DNA from: Piscicola geometra | Taxonomy: Eukaryota > Annelida > Clitellata > Hirudinida > Piscicolidae | DNA: 64,000 nt | NCBI GenBank assembly: GCA_943735955.1 | Contig: OX030956.1 | Coordinates: forward strand, 7,182,145 to 7,246,144 | Direction of reading: 5' to 3' | Part shown: one piece after another, positions 1 to 22,406 of the stretch | How the letters are laid out: every line of letters begins with the position of its first letter | Numbering within the stretch: the first letter of the stretch is position 1 | Notes under the pieces: model-generated | The model's input: only the letters and a program-made list of their open reading frames with translations | Databases searched by the model: none | Told to the model about the DNA's origin: nothing | Made by a program: the position numbers and the translations under genes

Positions 1-310
1 GTCGTTGGACCAAAGGCAAGATGAGTAGCTTAAAGTTTGGTATTCCTATGGTTTGGAGGAAACCAAAAAACCACGTTAATGACTGTTATTTTTGTGCTGT
101 TGATGTAAAATGAATTAATAGAAATAACAGAAATAGTCTTGAATATCCTGATCTGGAATCAGCACGTCGTCCAGTTGCTCATTGCAACGAAATTCCTGTA
201 CCTGTTCCCACTGAACTAGACAGTGAAAGTGAAGAAAATTCATATGTTGAAAAGAAAGAAGATGATGATGACGTATTACTCAATGAAAAGAGATGTGTCT
301 ACAAATGAGC
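1..310 (+). pseudogene. degenerate fragment of a dispersed repeat-type protein
   Basis: Plus-strand translation from the window edge gives a recognisable block (LKFGIPMVWRKPKNHVNDCY, then after a stop YPDLESARRPVAH, then an acidic tail DSESEEN and a run of Asp). I remember similar blocks from uncharacterised, many-copy proteins in arthropod and cnidarian genomes; that recollection is not verified here. An in-frame TGA near 110 breaks it. It lies in non-coding DNA of the DPP-like gene on the opposite strand, so it is probably an inserted, dead repeat copy. No function is assigned. Confidence 0.45.
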
Positions 311-1297
311 ACTCTAGAAGTTGAAAAAAAAAATTATGTCTTGATTGTTTAATGAAAAACTTGAAATTCTTTTTTATGTTATTTTTACTTATACTTACTA
401 TTTAAAAAACTGAAAAATTTAAAGTTTCAAACATGTTAAATTTATGTTCTATTAGAAATCATTTTTTTCAAATGAACAGACTAAAAAAATAGTAATATAA
501 AAATATGAAAAAAGCGCAACAAATGTCAGAAAGATTACATTGAAAATTGCAAATTTTAAAAATTTAAATAGCTTAAAAACTTGACCTGATACAGAAAAAC
601 TGAAATCATTTTTGAAATCAGCAGCTAAAATTCTGTATAAATCAGTTCAAAAACTTCAGACAGCAGAATTTTTTTTCATTTTTGTTGCCTTGTGTTATTG
701 ATATTGAAATAAAATTGCAAAATGCCTGATTTACACGTTACAATGAGCCGCAGTATGTGAAGAATTATAAAAATGGAACTAAAAATCGTTTTAAAAACAT
801 GATCCTCAAGTTTGAAGAGAATTTAATCTTTTTGCGTTTGAAGCAAAATTTATTTGAAACTTTACAACTTGTAGGATATTTGTAAAACTTAAAAAGTTGA
901 AGAAATAAAGAAGAAATTATTTTTTTATAATTATTTAAATTGAAACTGAGCCGAATTTTCGTTTCGTTTTCGTTTTTTGTCCGAATAGTTGCATCCATTA
1001 ATAATAACATCATTTTTCGTCCAAAAAAATACTTTCGAAGCTCTCTTATTAAAAAAACTCCAATTCAGTTTTAAATATTCAATTGTCTCTGCACAAATTT
1101 CAAAGAAAAGATTTTTCGTATATTCAGCATTAAGTATGTTTTAAACTTATTTAAAAACTGAATAAAATTCTTATTTAGATTATATTTTTTTAAACAGTTT
1201 TCTTCATGATTCTTAATCTGTCGAATTTTGGGACTCTTGGAATCTTGCGTTTCGCAAAGTTATATTTTTATGAATGACTTTCACATGCGCAACACAC

Positions 1298-6917
<5,620 letters not shown>

Positions 6918-8180
6918 TCGAGAATTTTTTGGAGATTGAGGAGGGGTAAGAGGGTGTTTTGGCGAAAGTGGGTTTGAGCGTGGGTAAATAAAAAGATATT
7001 ACAATAGAAAAGAGTTTTCTGTGTTATTGGGAAATACTTTTGGGAAGAGACGATTTGAGAAGTTAGTAAATAAAAAGAAAAGTTTTTAAAAAGTTTATTT
7101 TGAAGAAGTTTTTGCGTTTGCGGGTCGATGCCGGTCTCGAGAAAAAAAAATTTGAGCGAGTAGTGAAGGAAAAAAGGTTTGTTTAGAAAAAAAAAGTTTA
7201 TGGTTTTGCGTGTCTCTAGCGGGTGCTTTTGTTTTGCCACGGGTTCTTAAGGAAGTCCCGAAAGATAATTTTTTTAAATGTGGGAAAGGTTTTTAAACAA
7301 AACACTCGAAAAAGGTATCTTAAAAAATTGATTAAAGACTTCCTTGGAGACGTCTGTTTGGAAGAGAAAGCGCATCAATATATATTTATTTTTGCCGTTG
7401 ATTCAGAAGCGATACTTTCTCACATTGAATAAAATATTTTCAAGATTGATCTTTTCTTATATTCGAAAGAATGAGCCTCGTTAAAGGGCAGTCTTCTCTA
7501 CAATGTTTCCAAAGAGAATATTTTCTTAAATTGAAAATCATATTTTAATTTAAGTATTATTTGACAGAGTAGCAAACTTGCTTATGTATACGGTATACAG
7601 TATACCACACAACAATGCATAGAGTTACATAAAGATTTTTTTGACTTCTTAGTTTATCACATTGTTTTGTAATTACCGCGACGATCTCTTTGTATTTAAA
7701 AGAATTACTTGTTTTTATTATTAGCTTTTTTTGCAAGTATTTATATTTCTAGCATAAAGTGCATTGGCTAGTTAAGAGCACTTATAAAGAAAATCAATCA
7801 TCAGAGCTAAAAGCATTAAAAAATATTTGTTTTTTGATCGTTTTGCTACTAAAGAAAAATATTCGTTTAATTTTGAATGAGAGAACTTATAAAAAAGCGG
7901 GTGACCTTGTCATTATATTATTGAATACCTATTCTGATTATCAGAGGGTTCATGAAGGGATTTGGGAGAGCCCTGTAAACCCCCCAGGAACCATTACTTA
8001 TATGCGACATACTAGAGAATGAGTGAGTCGTTGTTGTGAGCAGTTTGGGCGAATGAATGGATAAATGCATGGAAGAATGCATGGGTGGATTGATAAATGG
8101 ATGAATACGTGAATGAAAGCATGGATGTATGGTTGGATGGGTAGATGGGGATTGATGGATGGTTGGATTACTAAAAGGTT
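6918..8180. other. 5' flank of the DPP-like gene, no further gene seen
   Basis: AT-rich non-coding DNA upstream of the first recognised DPP-like exon. It presumably holds the promoter and 5' UTR, but I see no motif that fixes a transcription start. Short open frames here (for example 7223-7432, 7759-8022) show no recognisable domain. Confidence 0.5.
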
Positions 8181-8203
8181 TAATGAGTTGATCGGTAGAA
8201 GGT

Positions 8204-8717
8204 TGGATGGATGGATGGATGGATGGATGGATGGATGGATGGATGGATGGATGGATGGATGGATGGATGGATGGATGGATGGATGGATGGGTGGATGGAT
8301 GGATGGATGGATGGATGGATGGATGGATAAATGGATGGATGGGTGGATGGATGGATGGATGGATGGATGGATGGATGGATGGATGGATGGATGGATGGAT
8401 GGATAGATGGATAGATGAATGGATGGATGGATGGATGGATGGATGGATGGATGGATGGATGGATGGATGGATGGATGGATGGATGGATGGATGGATGGAT
8501 GGATGGATGGATGGATGGATGGATGGATGGATGGATGGATGGATGGATGGATGGATGGATGGATGGATGGATGGATGGATGGATGGATGGATGGATGGAT
8601 GGATGGATGGATGGATGGATGGATGGATGGATGGATTGATGGATGGATGGATGGATGGATGGATGGATGGATGGATGGATGGATGGATGGATGGATGGAT
8701 AGATGGATGGATGGATG
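8204..8717. repeat. (GGAT)n tetranucleotide array
   Basis: About half a kilobase of GGAT/ATGG tetranucleotides with rare substitutions (GGGT, AGAT, AAAT). Degenerate flanking units begin around 8050. The open frames across it on both strands (MDGW or HPSI repeats) follow only from a 4-bp unit read in a 12-bp cycle. Confidence 0.97.
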
Positions 8718-8759
8718 GGCGGGTGGTCTAACGGATTGAATGAATTTGTAAACACTAAT

Positions 8760-11460
8760 ACGAAGGAAAGAAGCTATAACTTAAATGGGATCCTTGCATG
8801 CGAGTTGTTTCGGCATCTAAGATATCATGTAAGAGAACATTATAAATAGGAATGAATCAATAGGAAAAGTGTGAATGTGGGCCTAGGCAAGAAGAATGGA
8901 AATATTTACAATTTCATCCGATGTTTTTGATTTATCCATATTTTTTCATCTCTAATCCAGTTCCAGTCAGTGATCCATTTCTACCTTTATTGCTCCATTA
9001 TTGGTCTTATTTTAGTGTCATTATTAAATCAGTTTTTGGTAACAATTATTGTTTTCAAACTTTTAAAATAATTCATTAATCTTTTTTTTTATATTTTAAG
9101 AAGTTATTATTTATAATTATTGTATTCAAAGCTCGAAAGCTCTTACATAAAACACAAATAAACCGCCTTACATCTCAAATGTCCAAGACTTATAACTTAT
9201 AAGTTATAAGCAATAATAACGCAAGAGTTTAAAAATATACTTTTTACTTATTTTATAACTCACAAAATAACTCTAACTTATCTTCTATTATTTTTTCTAC
9301 TCAAACAACATGTTCGTGTAACACATGCCTCCTCCTATATTAGCACATCACCACAAACATAACACTAATTTTCTATATTAATTATAACTCTTTCCAAGAA
9401 TTATGAACTTTCCGATGTTATATGCCATTGATTAATCCATGTAGTTCGTGGTGAGGGTAGAAAGGTTATTCAAGTTCACCGGCATTTATCTTCACGTGTT
9501 TCACAAACTCAATTCTAAATTCTAAATATTCATAAAACTTTTTCCTGCCTATCGATTTACATTTCAGCCCACATTGAGGTTAAGGACTACAGCGCGATCA
9601 ATATGAACCGACAACTCTGCGCATACCCTCAACACAGCACTCTCATACAAACTGCTTTGAAATTCCTTTGCAACAATTTCAAAATCTCTTTTAAAATTCA
9701 AGGGTGATTGCCACACCTCAAGATCAACGACGACATCAACAAAAACAACATTGGATCCATCCGGCACTTCGTTCTTACCTCACCAACCAGCTCTGACTCC
9801 ACCCACTGCACACCATTGTACACCCTTACGCATCGGTGTATGTGCGCTTGCCTGCGTGCGTGCGTGCATATGTGTATGTATATATGGCTTTGTGGCTGTA
9901 TGTATGCGTATCTATATGCTTATAAATATTTATTCCAATTTATATGCTCATGTTTATTCATGAGTATACGTATGTTTGTGTAAGGGGTTACGTATGCTTT
10001 TGCTTTATGTATGAAGAAGAGGTATGTGAGGGTTTCTTAAAGCATTGCACACATGCTGTGTCTATTGCTGTATGCGCTAGATGAAGATGAAGATGCTGTG
10101 ATTTAGCAAAATATGCAAGCTTTTTCGGACAGACCCCTACGAGGCCTAGTTGTTTTTTCGGTTTTTTAATTCTAAAATATGTTTGACACTAAAAAAAAGA
10201 AAATGTATTAATAAAAAAAAAGCACATAAATAGTAAAATCATATGACATATGATCATAGAATTAATTGATATTTAAAGTTTTTTAGATTATTTATATTGA
10301 AGAAGTTATAAAGCGTATAGAAACATAAAAGATAACAAATCTAAACACATAACAAATCTTTTTAAGCCACATTATGTTTTCCCCATTACTGAGCTGTCTC
10401 ATAGACAACAATGCTCCTCGAGACATATCTAAGCGAATAAAATTAAACAATTACATTAATTTGTCAATTACAAGTTGTAAAGCAAAAGATGAAGATTTAC
10501 ATAGTAAATTACCACAGTTTGTTTTGCAATCAGCTTGAAAAATTGTTTTCGCAAATACTTTAATGGGTTAAAAAAGTCGTGAGACCGATTCGGACAAAAC
10601 TAAATATCTAAAAAAATTCCACTAAAAATCCACTTCTATTAGGCTAACGAAAAAATTTAAAGCATGCACTACCATTGAGCTAAAAATGGAATAAAATGTT
10701 TTTTTTATATATTTAAATGAAATATAAAGTTATAAAATACAAAATATGTATTCATGCATGGAACTTCTAAAGCCACGATATGGTCCAATTCCCATCTCTA
10801 TAGCACGGCGGGGAGTTGTAGAAAAAAGGGTTTTGTTAATGGCACTAAAGTTTAAACGTACATTAATTAAAACGGCGGTTTATTTTATGAGATTATAAAA
10901 CGTGAATAAAAGGGAAGCGTATCAAGGTACTTTGGTGAAATGCCTTCGTACTTAACAAGGCACATGCTCTCCTATTTATAAAAATGTTTTGTTTTTAGTA
11001 CTTTAATAATGTAAATTTTTTCTATTGAAATGGTTAAAATATAATTGATTTGATTAATATTGTAAACTTTTTAGTGTTTTTATTTGAAAATCAAACAGAA
11101 TTGTATAATTTGTGAAAATAATATATTGTAAAATCTATTTAAGTATATTGAACTATGTCTCAGTTTAAGAATCTGTTTAGAATCTATTCCCCTGATTATG
11201 TAATCTTTCAAAAATCTCTTTTTTTTTTTAAATATATTTTTTTATTAACAAATTTTTACTAAAAACCTATATTAAAAACTATTCAAAGCTAAGAAAATTT
11301 CATAAAAATCAAAAATACCTAAACTTTTTTCACAAATTCAAAAACAGCAAAAAATAAAGGATTTTTTATTAAATAAAACATTAGGTTAGATAAACTTGTT
11401 TTTTTTTATTTTATCTCATTCAGTTCCTTAGAGACTGGTCACAAAAAGTTCTTTTCTTAA
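8760..11460. other. non-genic AT-rich DNA
   Basis: No gene recognised. A minus-strand open frame at 9564-9767 has a balanced composition (VFVDVVVDLEVWQSP, DRAVVLNLNVG) but matches no family I know and has no convincing splice partners. Near 10660 the minus strand carries a tRNA A-box-like string (AGCTCAATGGTAGTGC) without a matching B box, possibly an old SINE head. Confidence 0.4.
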
Positions 11461-11464
11461 AGAT

Positions 11465-11640
11465 TTTTTAAATACTTGAATAACTAGAAAAATAGAAAAA
11501 AGATTAAAATATAAAAACAAATTTTATTGAATAACTGTAAAATATTAAAAAGATTAAAATATAAAAACAAATTTTATTGAATAACTAGAAAAATAGAAAA
11601 AAGATTAAAATATAAAAAACTAATTTTATTGAAGAGCGAC
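11465..11640. repeat. three-copy AT-rich tandem repeat
   Basis: Three imperfect copies of a unit of about 55-60 bp. Its core is AGATTAAAATATAAAAAC followed by AAATTTTATTGAATAACT, seen at about 11500, 11550 and 11605. No coding potential. Confidence 0.75.
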
Positions 11641-11963
11641 TAAGACAGTCTTGAAATGGTCTTTCGTATGAAAAAGTGATAATTTTTGTTTTTTTGGTTG
11701 TATGGATAATGAAGTTTTTGTTTTCGGCTTTTTTGTTGCTGTTGTAATTTTTTTGCTGTTGTAATTGTTGTTGCTGTTGTATATTTTGTTGCTGGTGTTG
11801 CAGGTGAAGTTGTTTGTATTGTTTCCTTCAAGATAGGAGCTTTTGTTTTTGTTTTCACTACTTTTTAACTACTATCATCGTTTTATATTGTTGATTTTAT
11901 TATCCCTTTAATATTATTTTTATGATGACGATCATCATCATTTTTATTTCCGCCAAGTGTGAA

Positions 11964-13770
11964 CATAGGCGGCGATCCTGGAGGGGTCCTGGGGTCCGGT
12001 GCGAACATTGATGCGAACATTATCGTCAAACATGGCATAAAACAGAATTTGTACATATTACCACATTGTGAGTATGTGTAGTTATAGTAATAGCTGTCTA
12101 AAATATACTTTTCATTGCTTCCTTAAATATTCGTCTGAAAACAGCAGTTTAAAATTTTTTTTTCAAGTGAGAGGAGAGGGGGTCTGGACTAGAGGTCGGA
12201 CCGGGTAACCGATCTGACCGGGTACTCACGGGTACCCGCGGGACTCCCGCGGGAACGGGAATGAAAATTAATTTCGGGACGGGAAAAGTCGGGAACCGGG
12301 AATAGGTTTTCGGGACGGAACGGGAACGGGAATCAACATTCAAATCGGGAACGGGAATCAACTTTTAAATCGAGAACGGGAAAAACGGGAATAACAGTTA
12401 TTGGGATTGAATTCTTTAAAAATGATTTTTCAGCAAACTTCTAAAGTATGGAAATCTTTATTTCATCGATACTCCGTACTTAAAATAAGTATTAAATACA
12501 ATAGAAGTGTATAACGAAGCCACCATTGCCAATATCGAAATCTCCAACACTACATTTGAAGTTGTTATGATGAGTCCAAAGATTAGGGAGATTAGAACAA
12601 ATGGGTGATGATGAAAACTTTTCAGATGAAATCAAAATGGTCAGTTATATTATTTTAATTTTATAAATTGAATTTGAATGATTAATTTCCAAATGATTGC
12701 TCAGTTGATCATTTCGACAAAAGAAAAGATGCCATTGATCTTATTCATATGACAGCATGTCTGTTGCATCCCCAGTATGAAAGAATAATAGGAAAATAGT
12801 TTGGGATAGAAAAGAAATGAGAACTAAGACTTTCATTAGAGAAAATTTAATTCTATTTTGTACAGCCAGACCAAGCTGCAGTGCCTTTGAGGAAAAAACA
12901 AATGATGGTTATTTAGACCTATTATGTTTGTTTTTATAACGTAAAAATTATAACAAAATTAATATACTATCAAAATATACGAATGCTTTTATATTTGCAG
13001 TTGTGGAGAATAAGAATGTTGTCAAAAAAAATATTTCTAACATTATTGAAGAATTAATAATAATGAACGAAAAAAAATTCATAAGAGGATGAATTGTACA
13101 AATATTCACAATTACGTCCCAACAAAATTGAAGATTATAAAGATGTTTTATTTTATTGGAGTAAAATGAAAAATTTTAAAATACTACAAGAAGTAGCCAA
13201 AATTTTGTTTAGTATATCTGCAAGTTATATTCCCTGTGAACGGAATTTTTCAATATGTGGTCGTTTAACTTCAGACCCAAAATCATCTCATCTGAAAGCT
13301 GAAACTCTTGACGGTTTAACCCGTGTGAAAAGCAATAAAGACTTGATTGAATTACTCAAAAACAATGACTAACTTCAATACTTTCTTTTCAATAAATATT
13401 TGAAATTTATATCGTGTTTTTTTATTTTATTAAAAGAAATATTCTCTACTTTCAAATAATGAATGTGAAAAAATGTTGGAACTAGCAAGTTTGGGACCAG
13501 TGAAAACGGCAGCGAAAATGAATAAAAATCAAAAAGCTTTCGGGAACGGGTCGGGATGGGAAAAAAAATTTCGGGAACGGGACGAGCCGGGAATCAAAAT
13601 TCTGATGTCCCATCGGGAACGGGACGGGGCGGGAAAAAAATTCGAGAACGGGACGGGAATAGGAATGAAAAAAGGTTCATGTCCGACCTCTAATCTTGAC
13701 CCCAGGACCTCCCCAGGATCGTCCATGCTGGTTAGGACCCCTCAAGATTAACAGCAGATCGCCGCCCCTG
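11964..13770. mobile_element. degenerate hAT-family DNA transposon
   Basis: The ends are imperfect inverted repeats, CATAGGCGGCGATC on the left and the reverse complement of CAGGGGCGGCGATC on the right. They are flanked by an exact 8-bp direct duplication AGTGTGAA (11956-11963 and 13771-13778). An 8-bp target duplication and CAGGGGCGG-type ends are hAT hallmarks. Inside both ends lie subterminal GGGAACGGGA repeats (12230-12400 and 13540-13670). The only clear transposase piece is the C-terminal dimerisation region at 13094-13372. The rest of the interior is full of stops, so the copy is dead. Confidence 0.9.
13094..13372 (+). pseudogene. hAT transposase C-terminal (dimerisation) fragment
   Basis: An open frame of 92 codons contains the hAT family C-terminal signature: FKILQEVAKILFSISASYIP, then CERNFSICGRL, then LDGLTRVKSNKDL. 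It corresponds to the dimerisation segment. The catalytic DDE portion is not recoverable upstream, where the sequence is short and broken. It lies inside the 1.8-kb element with 8-bp target duplications. Confidence 0.85.
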
Positions 13771-13778
13771 AGTGTGAA

Positions 13779-16700
13779 TCATTTCCTTCTTCTACCCACA
13801 TTATACAGGTCTCCAAGTGTTAATTGTAGAGGGATTTTAAATGTTCTAGCGACTTGACTGGTTCCAGAGTCGAACGGTAGCAGGAATGAATGAGTTCATC
13901 TACGCATTAGTTTTTCAGAATGGAATTTAGAAATATGAGTTTCGACCTTTCTTTTGCAAGGTTTCCATCCCAGGCTGGTGAGTATTTGACTCGTGTTGCT
14001 GGTTTTTTTTGTAGTTTCTTTTTCAAAATCTTGCAGCTCGTGATTGTACTGCTTTCCGCTTGGTGATATTTTTTCGGTGTGTGGGCTCCATGCAGTCTAT
14101 GCGTATTTCAAGATTGGCCCTAAGAGGCCCTTGTAGAATTGAACCGGGAATATGCTGATATTTCTTTCCAAGAATGCTAAAGTATTTTTTGGCTTTCTTA
14201 GCGTGAGTATTTTGCTAACCAGGGTCTTATAAATTGAATTTTTGCAACTAACGATGTTTTTTGGGAAATATACATCGAAAAATACGTGAATCTCTCGTAA
14301 AAATACGAGTGTTTTTGTTATATAAAACAAATTTAAATTAAATTAATTTATTGCAGGTTACAATTAATAAATTAAAACTATGAAATTGTGATTTAAAACT
14401 ATGAAACTGTGATTTTTTTAAATGATAAAGGTCACAATTGATCAACAAATCTTTCTTTGTCCGTCGGTCAGTTGGATTGGAAAATTGTAAAAGTCTTTCA
14501 CAATGGTTGGTTTTCAAATATTGCAAATGTTTTTTGAATAATAAAAAACAACAAAGCTTCTTTAATTGCAGACGTAAAACCTCTAATTTATTGTTTTATT
14601 GATTTTAATTCCCGTCATTTAGCGACTTTTCTTTTCATAAGCTCAAAATGCCTCAATCAATTTCTCTAATCAAAAGTTGCACTGAAATCTTTGAAAAATA
14701 GAAAAAAAAGTAATCAAATTATAATTTATAAAGAAATATTCAAACAAAGAAAATAGTATTCAAACAAAAAAAAGTATTCATTCAAATAAAAAAGTATTTT
14801 TAAAAAAAGTATTAAAAACAAAATTTATTTAAACAAATAAAAAAGAAATATCAACTAGGTTCAATTGAAATCACGATTACAAATACTTCTACTACTAATA
14901 ATAATAAAAACATTAATAAATATTAAAATTATAGATTGAAACATTTAAATAGAAACGATTAATTTAGTTTGAAATAAAACTGACTAAGAGTTCATATATC
15001 AACCTGTATAAATCTCGCTATATGTAAATGCATTTGATCTGAGCAATCACTTTTTCTATGAATGGTTAAGAACTGACATTTGATTGGTTTGACAAATGAT
15101 GAATTATGCATTTATATCAAGATTAAGTATTATAAAGTATGACGATTTAAAAACCAATATATTGGTTATATATAACTAAATAAGATAAAACAACCGAATT
15201 ATATTTTAGAAAAACTTGAGAAAAAGTCAAAGAAACTCACCACTCCCAAGTAGTGCAGCAGTCTGTTCTTTTTCTCCTTCAGATTCTGCATGGCATTTGG
15301 TTACCTCACTCCTCTGGAAGCATCTTAGAAGCGAGGCAAAAAAATTCCCAGAAAAATTGTTTTCGTTGATGTGATGAACAGGATGGTGCTGGAAATTTCA
15401 AAGAAATATTGCAAGCTATCATAGGAATTCAATATATCGAACTGTTCTTCTGAAGCTTATCGAGTTGTTTGAATGCAATTAAGTGTCTCTTACGCTCCGT
15501 CAAGCGACCGCGTCGTAAGGGAAGAAAACATATGCCCCAAATGTTGAAATCTCCGAAAGTTATAACTCGTTTTTTTATATGAATTCGTTTGTTGAATGGC
15601 AGGAATTGAATATTATATGTTTTTGTACTTTTGAGTATTGCTTCCAATGTCATCACCTAGTTGACTTCAAATGGCTTTCAATATTAGAATAGCAACGGTT
15701 AAAACTATGATATGTTTCGAAAACATCTCAAGTTAGGTTATCCAAATTTTTAATGTTGTTAAAACTTCAAACTTAAATATTAAGTTTCTAAACTCCATAA
15801 TATGTTATAATTTACTCAAAACCTCCATACTATTCCATGTTTTTTCATCATAAAGTTTGATTTAAATAAAACATTTTAAATAAAAATAGAAAACCTCAAC
15901 GATTCGATCATCGCAACCAATGTCTTCTCCACCACAAACTTCAGTGAACAAACTCTTGACTTATGGAAAACCTCAACAAGATGATTAGCTGCGATTCAGT
16001 GGGCCCCAGTCCATAGCAAACAGTGTCATTCAGTGCAGTTCAAAACTCATGAACCTGACTTCAAATCAAAAGGAAGCTCAACTAGAGGATTTCGATTCGA
16101 CCCAAGCTTAATAAAGCATCGACGAATCAAACGTTTATACATAAGATATAAAATATTATAGATGCAGCCCAGCATCGACCACCATTCACCGAATTAGTAG
16201 ACGCCAGCTGCTCGACACATCTTTGTTGTAATAACTATGCGGCGCATGCTGTGAAGGCAGTTGAAGGTAGTGATTGAGTTGCGTGAATGACGGCAAAGGT
16301 TGTATGTAGGCAGCCTACATTGTAGGGTAGTGTCATCAAGTGTGGGGGTGATGAAACTGGTGGTTGTTTCATCATATGCAGTGGTTGCGGTGAGCCTAGC
16401 GATGAAACGCTTATCGATCATCTCTCAAGCGTGGCTTCGATTCCAAACGACGCCCTGAACTTCGTGGCAAGAAGAGTGAGGTTTGGAATCCAATGTTCGG
16501 AGGGTTAACAATCTCTAGAAGCAACTTCTTATCAATCTAATTTTTCTTTTTAAAAAGCGAGAAAATAAGAATCTTTTATTGAAGCAACAGAATACTATTC
16601 TGAATAATTCCTGGCAAGCAGCAAATGGTGAAACTGAAGCTTATAAGGCCAACGTTTGGTAGATAGATAGGTAATGCTGTAAGTATGACAGACTTTACAA

Positions 16701-17323
16701 GCAATGAACACACTTAATTAAACTGTAGCCATTTAGATGGCCTAGTTACCCGGTTGATTTTTAAAATACCATTTGGTGGATTAATGGAAAAAAAGTAATA
16801 AAGTAAAACATAAAAATAACAAAAGATAGAAAACAAAATTTCACTCTGAATAAGCAAAAATATTTGATTGTCGGTAGATTAGATGAGGAAATATATGCCG
16901 ATCTTAAATATCAGCATAGAACAAATGTAGATGTTGAACAGCTCAAAAGCAGGCATTAAACAATTAATTCATGGTTTTGATAAACGATAAAACCATTATA
17001 AAGTCTCAAAAATGGATTATGCACGAAAGTAATTACTTATAGAATTCAACAAGCCTCAGATTATGAACTTGAAACAATATTAAAGGCTAACAAGCTAAGC
17101 AGATGGGACGATGAAAGTCGTTCGGTTCGACAAGCTCAGGAGCGAGTCAGACCGAGGCGTTTCTTGATCAGCCTCGTCACCAGACTCATCGGTCGTCCTT
17201 GCCATCTTGCAGCAAAGGGAGAGTGTTGCAGTCGATGTATCAAGAAATTAAAAGAAATATTCCAAATTTGAAGTATCAGGTAGGTGAGAGTAATACTCTA
17301 AATGTTTCCTCATTCTTGCCTCG
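13779..17323. other. non-genic stretch with possible retroelement debris
   Basis: AT-rich DNA. Around 16855-16960 a plus-strand frame reads YLIVGRLDEEIYADLKYQ, which looks gag-like to me, and 17090-17250 reads RWDDESRSVRQAQERV. Both are short and interrupted, so an LTR-element remnant is only a guess. 15900-16500 is less AT-rich than its surroundings without a recognisable product. No other gene seen. Confidence 0.3.
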
Positions 17324-20507
<3,184 letters not shown>

Positions 20508-20964
20508 ATTTGAAACAATATTTTGACAAACTAACAAATACTATTTAATTTAAATTATTAGTAAAATATTTTCCTTTCTAATGTATTAATTTTCACTTTT
20601 CCATTCAGAATTTAGTACTATATCAAATTTAAAAATGAAGCTAAGTTCTGAAAACTGGTCATGTTACTTTTTCAATTAGAAATAAATACTTTGTAATTTT
20701 AAAAATGAGTAATAAATAATAATAATAATACAATTTTACAAATAATTCAAATAGATAAATTAATTTTAATTTCTTTAAACCACTTCTCCAAAGCTTTCCA
20801 CCTTTGATTGCCTAGGAAACACTTTTGACATGATTACCTAATCTGAAAATAATTAAGTTTCAGATTCAAATACCAATATTAAAATTTCTTATTATAATAA
20901 ATAAATAATAATAATAATCAATTTAAACATATTAAATACAATTCCTTGAAACTATAAAGTAGTA
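20508..20964. promoter_or_regulatory. shared divergent upstream region
   Basis: 457 bp separate the minus-strand start of uridine phosphorylase (20507) from the plus-strand start at 20965. Both promoters must lie here or in 5' untranslated exons. The stretch is AT-rich, and I see no diagnostic core-promoter motif. Confidence 0.5.
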
Positions 20965-22074
20965 ATGAGTGAAAAATTTAAAGCCACATCTAAACGTAGC
21001 CATAGACAACAGGTATCTTTTTAAAATCAATTTTATTCAAAAGACATTTATAATAAAAACAATAAATAAATAAAAAATAATATTAAGAGTAGTATTGAAA
21101 AATAAATTATAATAAAATAAACTTCAGGAGCAGAATCAATATATGCCATTTAAAACAATCTTTTAATGATAAACTCTTGCATTAATGGCAGATTGGCGAC
21201 ATTCAAGCCAGGTATGCTGTCTGGCGGAATTATGAAGAAGATGAAGGTTTTTATATTTTAAAAAACTTCTAACAAAAATAAGTATTCATTATGACACAGT
21301 TAAATTAGTTATAGGCTGAAAAGATGTTGCTTTGTAAATTATTTCTATTTATTTTATTATATTATTGTAATTGAATGTAAAAAATATGATTTAAAAAAGA
21401 AGCGAGAGAAAGAAATGAACAGGGAAATGAAAAATTCGAAGAAAACGATGAAGAAGATGATGATGATGATCTCGATGAATCAAATCAAACCGACAGTTTA
21501 AGGCTTGAATCTCTGGAGAAAGGAAAAGTGGAGATGATGATGAAGATGAAGAGGATGAAGAAGAAGATGGAAAAAGACGAAAACCAGGTGGGACGTACAC
21601 ACGGCTTTTATTATTACTAAGATCTCACATAAATGTATTTAACTGTTTTTTTAAACCCCGTTGACCGACGAAAAGAAGAAAAGCCGAAAATGACACTCTC
21701 TTAGTTGGCGCGTAAATGTGACGATGATATATCAGTATATAATAATCTTTTTTAAATATTAGCCTTTTTGCGGTTAAAATAAACTTTTAGGCGGTTACCT
21801 GTTTCTGCGTTTCTGGTGTCATTGCTAATTTCGTTTACGTCAAGAATCGTGAGTTTCGAGACGAAGAGCAAGAGAACAGCTGCAGCACAGTTGTGGACCT
21901 GACAGAGATGGAGAACATGGGCAGTGATGGAGTTGAAGTGCAGAGTGCTGCTGTTGATATAGAGGATAATTTCATGCAATTTGGTGATGGTGACAGTGTG
22001 TTGAAAGAATTTCAAAGCGGAGAAACAAACACAAATAAAAATTTGTGTTGCATCGCTAAGGCCACCGATAAATA
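20965..22074 (+). CDS. unrecognised acidic/coiled-coil protein, short form
   Basis: Four phase-consistent exons: 20965-21012 (MSEKFKATSKRSHRQQ), 21192-21246 (IGDIQARYAVWRNYEEDE), 21400-21587 (acidic run EENDEEDDDDDLDE, then a Lys/Met-rich helix) and 21791-22074. A polyadenylation-type AATAAA follows at 22107. The third exon's acceptor has a poor pyrimidine tract, and the last exon contains a strong internal donor (GTGAGT near 21850), so a longer form may splice on to the coiled-coil exons at 22407 and 22624. Exon 4 reads AVTCFCVSGVIANFVYV and then an acidic stretch ending CIAKATDK. I do not recognise the family and give no function. It is head-to-head with uridine phosphorylase. Confidence 0.55.
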
Positions 22075-22106
22075 GATTTGACACAAAATCTTTATTCTTT
22101 AGAGCT

Positions 22107-22112
22107 AATAAA
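22107..22112 (+). promoter_or_regulatory. AATAAA polyadenylation-type signal
   Basis: AATAAA 33 bp after the stop at 22074 supports a short transcript ending here. Confidence 0.45.
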
Positions 22113-22406
22113 ATGGTGTTCTGTGAAAGATAAAGAAAAAAAGAATGCTTCCATTTTGTATTTTTCGTTATATTATGCAAATTAAATAAAAATCAACTAT
22201 TTCTTGTTAAAGTAAAACCGATAAAAATTTAAAATGGTGATTTAAAAAAATTGGATCAGAAAAAATTGGACGATAAGTCTTTCCCACCCGTAAACCAGTT
22301 GGCCGGCTGAGTGGGATAGTCTTTCGCATTGACTGTGAAGAGTTTGAAATAATATTAACTAACGCCATTAAATCAAAAGATTTGTATTTAATCTCAAAAT
22401 CATCAG

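Noticed and set aside
8113..8755. Open frames with MDGW or HPSI repeats
   Set aside because: Products of a GGAT tetranucleotide array read in a 12-bp cycle; no unique sequence and open on both strands.
21752..22180. Minus-strand open frame of 142 codons
   Set aside because: Antisense to the plus-strand exon at 21791-22074, AT-rich Leu/Ile/Phe composition and no domain.
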